A stretch of DNA of 64,000 nt from Aurelia coerulea. Lineage: Eukaryota > Cnidaria > Scyphozoa > Semaeostomeae > Ulmaridae. Below, piece by piece: positions 1-12,500 of the stretch (its first letter is position 1; every line of letters begins with the position of its first letter). The DNA lies in NCBI GenBank assembly GCA_039566865.1, contig CM076960.1, positions 13,244,501-13,308,500 on the forward strand, in the 5' to 3' direction. The notes beneath the pieces are model-generated. The model was not told the DNA's origin and did no database searches. It worked only from the letters and a program-made list of their open reading frames with translations. The position numbers were made by a program, and so were the translations under genes.

Positions 1-357
1 GCCAGAAACGACTTTTAGATAATACGAAAGTCAATTTTAGCACCACAAAGGATCATGGTTAGCAGTGGCTCTTTAAAGGATTCTTTGGGGCCCCTTCAAA
101 GCCCCTGCTCGTTGGGGACCCTTTGTTCTCAAAGTAACTATAGTGTATCCTGTGTTATGGTTAGACATTGTTTAATGGACATAGACTAATTAGTTGTAAG
201 AAAATCAATTGTTAGAATTGAAGCCATGTCCAATTTACTTCCATTTTCCAATACTAAAGCTAATTTCTGCACACTTTGTTACGCGATTTGCTTTGTTGGT
301 AACCGCATTATTGTAAATTATGCCACTTTGTTTTTGAGACTTCGAAATCCTTTTTAG
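1..357 (+). other. Intron tail of VPS18 upstream of first visible exon
   Basis: No coding sequence is recognised here. It ends in a pyrimidine-rich stretch and an AG at 356-357 that serves as splice acceptor for the first visible VPS18 exon. The N-terminal beta-propeller half of VPS18 must lie upstream of the window. Confidence 0.6.
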
Positions 358-501
358 ATTCGTGAAGCAATTGATTATCTGGAACATTGTGTTTATCATC
401 TACGAAACGAAGATCAAGCAATTCACAATTATTTGATATCATTATATTGCAAGCTAGAAGATGAGACACCATTATTACGATACCTCATTGGACAAGGAGA
501 G
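358..501 (+). CDS. VPS18: VPS18 visible exon 1
   Basis: It encodes visible residues 1-48, starting IREAIDYLEHCVYHLRNEDQ. This matches the solenoid segment of animal VPS18 that reads roughly AIDYLE.CV..L.N...AIHNYL. Acceptor AG is at 356-357 and donor GTAATT at 502. It starts and ends in phase 0. Confidence 0.93.
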
Positions 502-3500
502 GTAATTTCAATTTTCTTAAATAGATAATTGCAACTATAGCTTCTGGAAAAAAATTGTCCTCCTTAATTGAAGGTATTCTAAACCCCCATATTGCACTAA
601 GAAACTAACAAAGCTTCATTGACTAGTATTAAACTAAAGCAGAGTGTCGTTACTAGATTTAAAAAATCATGTAATCAATTTCTATAGATATGTTGATGAT
701 GTATTCATATTACGTTGTATCTTATCATGGTAGGTTTGTTTCAATGGTTTCATTGTATACTTTTAGCTCAGCTTCTCTCTTTGTGAACTTTACTTTTGCG
801 GCCCAAGCTAGATACATAATACTTTTTATAATTCGCGTAAAATACAAGTACATAAGTTTACTTAGAAAACAAACTTCTTTATTTTGATCTAGTCTGTAAT
901 GTAGCAATTTTTTTCGAATAATGTTGAATTGAATTGAATGAAGCTAAATTTGTTTCAGGAGTCGTCATTTTGCTCCATTTGGCTTTGAAATTGTACCTCT
1001 AATTCTGGTCCGCTCTTTAGATATGACTTATTTTGGGTCATTGGAGCCAAAGCAAGGACTTTTGTCGTCAGTCTGAATTATGACAATATAGTAATAACAT
1101 TGTACTGTTCAGAATCATATGCGATTGCTAGTCGCTGTCATAAATTACTTTAAGGGAATAAACTTTTGTGGGAAAAAACTTCCGCGAGAGTAGACAGTAT
1201 ATATGTTATAACGTTTTCTTTTTCATACTTTTCATAAGAAAATAAAAAAATGTACTACCGGTTGAGTCAGAAAAAACGTGAGGTGTTTAAAAGGCCATAT
1301 TTTGCTGATACACGTCAAATCAGGTTTGTTGAAGTTTATATCACAGAAGAAAGATCAAAGTAATCTCGTTGAGGATACCGAGGACTGCCCCTTTTGTCTA
1401 AGCCTTTTGGTGTGCTGGTAAAGTTCAAAGCAGATTAACAGCTGGGAAACTTATTGACATGTGTGAAAATCTCTTTGTTTCTTTGCTAATCCTCGTTTGG
1501 ATTGGTTAGATTCTCCACCCACACTCTTTCCACAAACTAAACATGCTTTCCCCTTTTTGGGAAATAACCGTTTGCTTTGAATTTTGATGCTCTGTATCCC
1601 CAACAAAGTCATAGAATGCTTGTTTGTCAAAATCAATCATTTCTTTCCATATTTATTTGTGATTTTGTGGTATGGTTATTTTGACGAAACGGTCTTGTTG
1701 TTATGAGAACTTTCTCCTTCTTGATAATTCAATTTTTTGTAATGTCCCCTATGGATACAAAATGAATAACGATAGTTTTTTTGTTGCTCTAAGACAATGA
1801 ATGAGTTATTGCAATATTTTCGAAGAGAAACGGTATGTTTTTCATGGTTTAGAAGCTCACTTGTGCAAGAATTTATATCTATCGAGGTCCTAGGTCCTAC
1901 TGTAGGAATCTTGCCAAACACCATGTTACTATAATTGCACATAATTATGGGACGGAAAATTTTCATATCTAAATTAACCTTTTTACTATGCAAGGAAGTT
2001 TTAAGAAACCAATTTTTGAAGTAAATCCCATCAATAAACATTGGCAAACACCCCACGATTTGTCTGACTCATCCGGTAGAAGCTTTAAACTTGTCGCAAT
2101 TTATTATATTATGTTTTGCATGATAAATTCTCTATTTCTAGGATTCCGATATGGTTGCTTACGATATGAAGTACGCGCTGAGGTTATGCTCAGAGCACGA
2201 AAAACAAGAAGCATGTGTACACATTTATAGCACAATGAGGCTATACGAAGAAGCCGTAGATCTTGCATTGACGGTAAGCTCTTTTCATTTGTACCCAAAA
2301 ATAAACTTAACTATAGCTACATCATGCATGGCTTTATAAAACCAAAGACTATCAACGAAAGGTAGGCATTAGCATTTAGTTGGAGCGCCCATCTACCCTT
2401 TGAGATGTTGCTCGGTCAGTTTACAGGGTGTCTCAAAAAACATGTGCGCCGTTTGAGTGGGTTCTGCGGAGCAGCCATAATGCCTATTTTTTCAAGATTC
2501 TTTAATAGAAGAGACTTCAAGTTAGAGTTTGACATCGAGTTTAAGTACATCTGATCAGTAGTTGCTGATTTATGGAACATGAAAATCAAAATTATTGGCT
2601 GCCTCGAAACCAGAGGATTCATTATTCTCCATTTTGTGAAAATCAACTAAATTGATTGAAAAAACATACCTAGTCTTGTTTTCTGATGTTCATAAGTGAG
2701 ACAGATAGTCATAAATTGGATCCACTTTATCCACAAATCCGGTCGATTTGATTAGAAAATTTCACACTCCGTTATAAGCCACACAATCACAACCACCATG
2801 TCTCATTTAAGTAAATGTGTTCTTCTTTTCTTTGCTTCTATTTTGTTCTTCTTTTCGCTGTATGTTAAACGTCTGTCTCGAATTAGATGCCACGCAATAT
2901 CTGCGACAATGTCTAATTACCCATCCAAAACACTTGAATTGTTTCGATCGCAGACATTTCCCGTGGCATGTAATTTGAGATAGACTTTAGTTTTAATATT
3001 TAGTTTTAATCTCTATGTCAAAATGGCTTCGGGGTAGTCAGCCTTTTACTCCTCGGGGTATCGTTCTAGTAGTATTGTATAGTTGTATAGTAATTTTTTA
3101 AAGTAGTGTAGCTTGTAAATCTATATTGTAATATTTAAGGTTACTGTATCCCTTCAGGACGATAAAAAGTTTTTTTCCGATCAATTTTTGGATTTTTAGA
3201 TCATTGGATAGCACACACATCTACCTACAATTTCTGATAATTTCAAGGAATTTTACTTTATTTTTCAGCGAATTATAAGCAATTTAAAGCAAGGTATTTT
3301 CTGCTAGGAAAATGCTGTTTATATGACGAGGATTATTTGAGAACTAAAGGTTGAAGGTTTCAAGTGCCTTTGATTTCCTTTTGAATGGATTTTGCGGTTG
3401 TAATACCAATCATGTCATTGTAAACTCTGCACTAAATACATACAGGATTACTCTGTTTACTCTTGTGGCCAGATTGAAGTTAATCATTTTCAACAGTGGA

Positions 3501-6500
3501 ACTGTACGCTAAGAAACTGTTTCAGCGCTTTTCTCAAAATCAATTTTTCAGCAACCAATGGGTATTCATACAGCTCCCTGTACCCAACGGCTTGATATAA
3601 CTGGCTGAAATTTGGCAGACAGGGAGAAAAGGCATAGGGGGACCAAAGTGTGTCTCACTTTTGAGAAAAATTGCATGGTCCAAATTTAACATTTGAATGA
3701 ATCTCAAAACGAGGCCAGGGAGCGAGGGGCAAAATTGTTTTATTAATTATTCTGAAGCTAAGGCATGCAAAAGAAATTTGAGACACACTTTGCTAGATTA
3801 ATGTGTTGAGAACGCAAAAATCTCATTGAGATTTAAATGAAACATATCTGGGGGGACAGGGAGGTGCTAGAAGGGGAGAAGGTCCGATTTTCACGTTTTC
3901 GGATGTATAACGCCCAATTTTCGGATATTTGTATTCTCTTTGGCTCGTAAATGCTCCCTATTTAATTACAAATCGAATGATGTATAGTTTATACGTGTTA
4001 TGTCGCGGGCGTGATAATCAAGAGAGAAACCACCGTGAGTGGTCACTGAAGGGATACAGTAACCTTAAATGAATATATATAAAAAATAAATTGAATTTTG
4101 TGATAACCAAGAATATTGAATATATTTAGGGATTCTAGAAATGATGATGTGCAACACAAGTGCTGCAGGCCATGGCATGCGTCCGTTATTTTGCTTCTCT
4201 TCTCAAAGTGATAAAGTTGTTTTAAGCCAACAATATTGCTTTCGGTCGGCTGCCTGGTCAATATTCTTGAGTTTGTTGTCATCAATTACTCGCAAATGTG
4301 TTCCCTGACATAACTGTCATGTTTAAGTTCATTCGATGCTAAAATTCGAGTTATAAAGTTAGGTGCGGAGATATCTTCCGCTGGTTTTGAAGCAACGAAT
4401 GATTTTGACTATCTTGCTCAATACATCAGCTACCACTGGTCAGATTTACTTAAACCTGGTGCCAAACTCTAAGTTGAAATCTTCACGAATTTGAAAAACG
4501 GGAAAATTGGATGCATGACTCCTCCACAGTAGCCATTAAATGGCGCACATGTTTTTGGGACACCCTGTAGACGATAACTACTCTCCGAAAGGCTTTTTCA
4601 GAAATTCTTTGATTTCTTTCGTTTTACAGCCAAAGCGGAACCGAACTAGTGCCTTCTTTCTCCAGTCCATATTGTGGAAGTTTGACAGATTTCCAAATTG
4701 GCTTGGGAACACGAAGTTTTAAAAAAGGGCAGTGGTCTGTCTTTTTGCAAACAATTGATTTCTATAGACAACTACAAATCTCTCTGTCTGTAAAAAGTTC
4801 ACTTACTTTAGACCTGAAAAATAATGCGTATATTTTGATCATGCGGCATTTGATAAGTAATTAAAAACAGAACTCAAAAATTACATCTGCTGTGCCTGTC
4901 ATGGTGGGAATAGACACCATGTCATCGGAGCTCCCACATTAAAAAGCACATACAATTCAAAAATTACAATACACTAGAAAGAAAAAGTACACAGAAAAAG
5001 TTAATGTCTGTCTCACATTAGATGTCAAGTAATAATATCAGCGAGTAAGAAACAATTTGAAAATTGAGAGAACACAAATGAAAGGCAATGAACAGAGAGA
5101 CCCCACGCGCAGACGGACAGCCGCCACCCCCTACCACATGCCCCACCTCAACGAGGTTAACACATCAAACCAAAGGGCAGCAGCCGCCCATCTCTACAGC
5201 AAGAATCCCATCTACCCACTATCCCGCACCCTATCTTATCTACAATAGAATCCAAACGTTTTGAACAGTAAAAGTTTCGGATGAATTTTGTCTGAAACTT
5301 TTTGTCCGAAAATACCATTCTTACTGCAGGTGGATATAGAGAAAGCAAAGATATATGCTGATAAACCAGAAGATGATGACGTATTAAGAAAGAAACTATG
5401 GCTCAAGGTAGCAAGACATGTCGTAGAGAGCCAGCTAGATATTGGAAGGTAGGTTAACTTTGTGACAATGTTTATTGATTACATTCAACTTTGTGACAAT
5501 ATTTATTGTTTAAAAATCAACATAGAATTCTATTATATGAAATCCATGCAGACGACATGTCGCGAGACTCTAGCAATTCGCGCTCGAAAATCAGACTTGG
5601 GGCAAATGAAGTCTTGACCAAACATAGAGTCGCATTGAGATTTTGCTAGTTTCTCGTTTATTTATCGACATAAACCAATTCTAAAAGCTTGGAAACTGCT
5701 CAAATCACTCTAGAACTTCAGCGGCTAGGTAGGCGAAGGTCGAAAGGAAAGGTTCACTCAAAGAATTAACGAGCAACTTACAACTGAGAGAGTTTCCCGG
5801 CGCTGTTTACAAAGTACTCTTCGCAAAATTGAGTTTCTCATATCTTTCAGGAACTAAGTTTATGGTTTGCTCTCAAGAACAGGTTATTCCTGCAATTATC
5901 TAATTGCTTTAGGTCTAACTAATGATTGTTACCTACCCTTGCCGCATTCATTATCACGAGGGACAATGTAAGAGAAAATTATGTCAATTTTTTACGAATT
6001 TCCTTTAAAAGACTATATATATCTTCTGGGGATTTACCTCTAAAGCAAGATGGCGTCGTGACATTAACGGTACTGTGACGTCATTCCGTCTGTACGAATT
6101 GCAATTCGTTGTGGGTAGTTTAGAAAATATCGTCATGAGGTATCCTGACTTAAGCAAGTTTTTGGCTGCATAAGCTTTTTGAAACGATAAATCAAAACCT
6201 TGAGGCCGAATGAAGAACATATCAAATGTTGCCTTATTTCGGGATCTGTTGCTGGGCGCTAGGGGGCTCAAAGTTACGACGTTTATCGCATGTGCGCGCA
6301 GTTTCTGCTCAACTTCTGTGACTGACCAGTTAGAAGGTAACACTTGACAGCATGGTCTTGTTTAAGTTGGTTTAACTTGCAAGCGTAAATAAGGTATTAG
6401 ATTAGCAGGGACCCCGGCATCTACTTGTAACCCCAATTAAGACTACATTCATTCATTCATTCATTCATTCACAGTGATGCTGGTACCATTTGAATTACCA

Positions 6501-9500
6501 CACAAACTTTTGTGGACAGGCCTACTTTTCATACGAAAACGGCATAAATTGTGCCGACCGACTTTGAAAACTAATTCTAACCAGTGCAATTTGAAACTAG
6601 TGTCGTGTGAAAATTCAACAACTGTATGGATGGAATATTTTTCGAAAGCTTGTGAAATGTGGCTGATCGAGCCTTTAGGCCTAGATATATTTCTTTGATG
6701 CCAAATCCTAGCTTCCTTGTCATGGAGACTTCCAGTTTATTATCATCAAATTGTCTGTCGTTTTAAATTTTGCCTGTATCGTGTGAGCTCTAGCTAAGAT
6801 TTTGGTAACGCTATATTTTGTGCCATTTTCTAATTGCGTTTGCATCATCAAAATTGCAATGATCTCCCCTGATATTCCTGTTTCGAAGTTTCTATGTAGG
6901 CGATAACTGGAAAGATGAAACGAAAGCCCGAATAAACTGAGGATTAATGCCCTCAACCATCTTTATTAAGAATCTGTTCTCTTTGTTTTGCAGAGCAATG
7001 GAGTTGCTTAATGAGTGTACGTTACTGAAAATTGAGGATATTCTACCGTTCTTTCCTGATTTCGTCACAATCGACCAGTTCAAGGTATTTTTATCTTGAT
7101 CTTATTGATCCTTTTGTGTGAAAGTACAAGGCAGAAAAATGCCTCTTATTATGCAGTAAGTACCCGCAAATAAGAAAAATTTTTTTTAAACTGGGGCCTC
7201 AGAAAGTTTCTTATTAACAGAGACTTTTTCATATCAGGGTGAAAGTTCCTTATACATAGGTACCGTCAAATCAAGTCAAGCCAAGGTATATGACAGTACT
7301 GTGTTATTTTCAGTACAGTACTGGTTTAACTTATACCGTCTACATAGCCTTGTTACATTTCTATGTGGAGCTTTTATTTTGAAAATGGTCACTCCGTTTT
7401 GAAGCCTAGACATTACATTGGGTAATTTATCGGAATAATTTGTGGCTTTTAGGAAAAACTATGAAAATCTTGAAAATAAGAAACATTTTAATTTTAGACC
7501 TTAAAATTGCTTGTTATAAAATGAGCCCCTTCTGAAGAAAATAGGACCTGTTTTTTATGCGAAGGGGTTTCTTTTTTGCTGGTACAAACTGCATTGATTC
7601 CAAAGGAACCTGAACAAACGATGAAGAGTGTACTCTGGTTAAAATGTCAAAAATGTGAACATTTAAAAGTGGACTCAACTTTAACAAGGGTCTTTGAGCC
7701 GAGAAGGAGATTCCACATGTTAGTCTCTCAGTTTCTTTGAGTAGTTCTTCACATTGCCATCTGTATATCATAATAAGGCATATAAAACGTACTGCTACTA
7801 CTATGACGTCACACGCAGTTAGTGCTTTGCAGCGCGTTTTACATTGCTACGCCAGTTTTTTATCATGTGTCAATTCCAATAATTTATTCAATGTTTTGGT
7901 TGTGTTAGAAAGATCTAATATAACTATTTAAAATAAAATAATTGTACCTTGAACAGAGGTGATAAAGCACGACGTTTCGAGCTTAGCCCGTTATCAAGTG
8001 ATACGGCTTCACTTGATAACGGCTTCACTTGACTTCGGCGGTGATACGGCTTATCGGCTTCACTTGATAACGGGCTAAGCTCGAAACGTCGTGCTTTATC
8101 ACCTCTGTTCAAGGTACAATTATTTTATTTTAAATAGTTATATTATACCAACATTGTACAACACGCATACAAAAAGATTGTTTTAGAAAGATCTAGCTTG
8201 ATTTCGATGCAGTTCAAATCTTGCCCTATGGTTGCATACATATGGTCTTTGGTCTTCCCTGTAGCCTTTTTACTTTTCTGAGATATTATTCTTAGGGCTC
8301 TTCTTGCTGGCGTAAAAGAACCATTATTACCGAACCATTTTAAGACAAAAGTCTCAAATATTGCCGATAAAGGAATTCGATTTATTTCATTCGTTGCAAT
8401 AGATGATTGCGTTAAAGATGGCGGACAGGAACTTTTACCATGATTCTTTGCGTTGCATTGAATTTCAGCTGATGTGATTGGTTGATTTCTTCAATACCGT
8501 AAAGGATGTTGGTATAATTCTTATTTGAGCAATCGTCTTTTGTGGTTACCATTATTTTTAACTGCCACTTTGTCTTAAAGATATGCTCTTATTCATTGCT
8601 TCCTCCTATTATCAAGTGAAGTTTATTTTTCCTTCATTTCTTTTCGCTTACTTGCTTTTCTCAAGCATCTCCGCAACCTCAGATCGATTTGTGAATATTT
8701 CGTCAGTGTCAATCATCTCCTGTAACGTCGAAGTAGGTTTTCTTTCTGAGACGCCCGGTCGAGTTATATTTTTTTTGATTTGCTGTATTTTTTTCATCAA
8801 TGTTAATGGCTGTCGTAGTTTGAACTCAATAATATCACATCCTTTCCAGCTATGGCAGCCAAAGAATATACATATGTAGTTGTAGTTAATTTTTTTATTT
8901 GCGATAGAAATAAACCTCAGAAGCATGTGCATCGAATGGTTATGTAATAATTTTGTACTCGTTTATCTATCAGTGCTTCCAAAAAATTGTCTCGTACGAC
9001 GTTCTCAATTATTTTGCTTTTTGTTTCTCGAAGGAAGCAATTTGCAAGTCATTGCAAGAATATAACAAGCATATTGATCAACTGAAAAATGATATGCAGG
9101 TATTTTTGTCTGTTTATTTATCTTTGATACATTTTAATTGTCTTCATCTTTGATGCATTTTAATTGCCTGCACTACCAAGCATAGGCGTCATATCTTTTA
9201 GGAAGAATAGACCAATGCTCATCGAATCTTCCTGTTGATTTTATAGCTCGAAGCAGACTTTGCTATGATTCTACTTTGGGAATTTTTGATATCTTAATGA
9301 TTTTGAGAATCAAAACGTTTTTCTTCTTGTTGAAAGATTGCATGAAGAGTTTTGAAAAAATTTATCATCGTAAATCCTAAATTGGCAGAGGGAGAACGGT
9401 ACAATCTCCGCGAAAACCCTAGTTTATTAAGGTTTGCAATATGGTTGTGAGCAGAAATCTGTCTCTTTTCTGGTTTGCGATGTTGTGATTTGATGACGCC

Positions 9501-12500
9501 ATAGCCTCGAATCTGGTTGAAAGAGAGAAGTCGCTGGAATTCTGAAAATATTCAAGGTATCTAAAACGTCTTAAGTAGAATAATGGTGAAGTACCTGAGG
9601 TTTCCTTGAAGTCATTAAATCAAAAGAAAGGTTCAATGACCATTTTTCAATTCTTGTTTGAAGATTTAAAACCTATGTTGTACTTAGACTGATTACGATG
9701 ATTCTATTGTATCCTTGCAGTAAACCTTGCGCAGCAGGGACTCATAATGAAACTGTGGAAAATGCTGACCCTATTTTCTGCATTCGATCGATCGAATCAT
9801 GATCAAATTACTAGTCTAGGCTCTGTTCAACGGTCACTCCTCTGAAATGAAATGCGACGAAAACAACGTAATCTAGAACCAACGAAACCTAGTATAAATC
9901 CAAAGTAGAATCTTCACTTTACCTAGTGAGTGCAAAATGAGTCTTTTGACACTACAATTGTCGTGTTTTTAAGACCAAAACATACCAGAGAAATCTTTAA
10001 CTACCCTCGCAACTGCTTGCCGCAGCAACTTCATTCAAATCTAATGAATTGCCTCAATCAAATTGAAAGTTTGAAAATTATTTTTTATATCAAAGCTCAC
10101 AATCTGATTGATCTTCCTAAAAACCATTTATATGGACATAAATATGGTCCAGGCTTTCAGAGTAATACACTTACCTCACATAAGTATTGCACCACCTAAC
10201 ACAAAATGGCGCCCAAAAGTGTCTTTCAGCCCAACCAACAAAGTTTGCATAACAAAAGCATCAGCATTGAAGGGTTTCTCTACCGGGTGTTTTGGTGGGA
10301 AAAGAATTGTTAATTCGTTTGCTTTTCATTCATAAATAAAATGAAACGTTATTTTGTTCGTTTCTTTGATAAATTAGCAAAAACCTCCGGACAACACTGC
10401 ACAAGATTTTGGGAACGTAGCCGGAGGAGTAGGCCAAAACAAAATGAGAAACGGATAGATATCTGGGGCCAAAGATAACAATATTTTAGCGTTTTCAAAT
10501 TAGGATTCAACAAACTTTATCGCTATGACAAAAGTTTTCCGTGAGGAAGGCGAGAAGGATAAACACAAAGGGAAAGCGGAAAGAAACCATCCCAAGGCAA
10601 GAATATCCTTGATATCACTTTTATCACGTTAACATTAATTTTGCTTCCTGGAAGACTTTAGGCAGGTGGTTGACACTTAAATATATGGATTTTAATGTGC
10701 TTAACGAAATCGCTACGGTTCAATTTAGTTTGAAGATAATTTTGAAATTTAACAAGTGACTGGAGCATGTTTTTTTAACGTGACTCCTTCTTAGAGAAAT
10801 TCAAGTTCAGCTACATTGAATGACGGCCTTGTTATTTATTTGAAATTTCTTCTTTTATCACATTCAAAGTGGAAAAAATTTTATCATGAGGATAAAGTGT
10901 GCAGAATCCTAATTTGAAAAAACTAAATTTTGTTTTCTTTGCCCTCAGATATCTATCCGTTTCTCATTTTGTTTTGGCCTACTCCTCCGGCTACGCTCCC
11001 GAAATCTTGTGCAGTGTTGTCCGGAGGTTTTTGCTAATTTATCAAAGAAACCAACAAAATAACATTTCATTTTACTTATGAATGAAAAGCAAACGAATTA
11101 ACAATTATTTTCCGGCCAAAACACCCGGTAGAGAAACCCTTAAATGCTGATGCTTTTGTTATGCAAATTTTGTTGGTTGGGCTAAACGACACTTATTATG
11201 GGTCTGTTGACCGAAGCGCCATCATCAAGTCAAATACCACAGGGAAGCAAGGGACTCTAGGTCATAGGTCTATGCTGCACTACCATGCACTTGTTTTACT
11301 TTCGCAGGCTTCAGTGCGGCTAATTATGTTTGTTATATTTGAATAAAGTGCATTTTATTTGTCCATATTATCAACAGGATGATTCTTGAAGTTGAAATTG
11401 AGCTGATTAAATCATGTAGGTTAAACCGCATTCAAAAACGAAATTTGTTGTGTTTATTTTGGGTCGGAGGGCAAGCGCGACGACAAATAGAATCATATTT
11501 ATATTTAGTAATTTTTATTTCAGCATTTTCCAATTACTCCATTTATTGAAAAGATGACAAGTCCAAGAGTACAAAATGACAAACCAACGTGACAAATCCA
11601 AGTGACATAAACGAGTGGCTAAGCCATGATTATATAAGAACGTTTCGGATCCAATTCCAAGATCCATCACCTGCGTGTAAAAGTGGGCGTAAGTCTGACG
11701 TGGAAATTTATTGATATCTTGATTAGTTTCAAAATGGCGGCATTTATTAAATTTGAGGCTATGACGTCATCAAATTTATAAATCCTAAACCAGAAAGGAT
11801 ACAAACTTCTGCTTGCCACCACATTGTTGACCTTTACAAACTATGGTGTTCTTGAAGGTTATATCATTGTCCCTCTTTTGGTTTAGGACTTACGATGATA
11901 AAAGTTTTTCAAAACTTGCCATGAAGTTTTCCAAAAATACTTAAATTGCCGCAATTTTGAAAAAAATCCAGATATCAAAAAATTTCCGCGGCAGATTTAC
12001 AGCAAAGTACCAAAAGTTCCTTTCAAGCCATTCAATGCAAAGAAAAATGTCATAGAATTTTACACCCACCTTTTCAAAGATTTGAAAGATTTGAGCCCTA
12101 TGCTGCGTAAGTTACCATTAAATAAGGCAGTAACAAAGAGTACCAAAAATGGCAAAAAATGACCGCATTTTTTCTCGTCCATTCGTACCTTTAACGAATC
12201 CATCCAGCAACTTTTGTATTAACTCTATCCTCTTTCCCCCGATATAGGATGCGACGGACAGTGCAAGAGTTGTCCGATCTGAAATTCATGAAATCAGAAA
12301 TAGGTATCCATTTTTAAACTAATTTTTTGTGATATTTTGACTGCAGATGTTTCGTTAACAGACCTTTTAGCATGGGTAGTTAGACACTGCTGGTGTGCTT
12401 CTATGGATGAGCGCTGGATAATATGTATCTGCGGAGGAAATTTTTTATAGTACTGCGGAAGAGATATCAAAAGAACGAATCTCCGCAGTACTATAAATGA

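Larger units (their letters stand above)
2424..4567. mobile_element. Tc1/mariner-type MITE with nested insertions
   Basis: The ends are inverted: CAGGGTGTCTCAAAAAACAT on the left, and its near-complement ending in GGGACACCCTG on the right. Both are flanked by TA (2422-2423 and 4568-4569), the duplication expected of Tc1/mariner transposition. Compared with two uninterrupted 785-bp relatives (14858-15642 and 61450-62234), this copy carries an extra approximately 1.37 kb at 2719-4085. It encodes no transposase and is non-autonomous. Confidence 0.85.
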
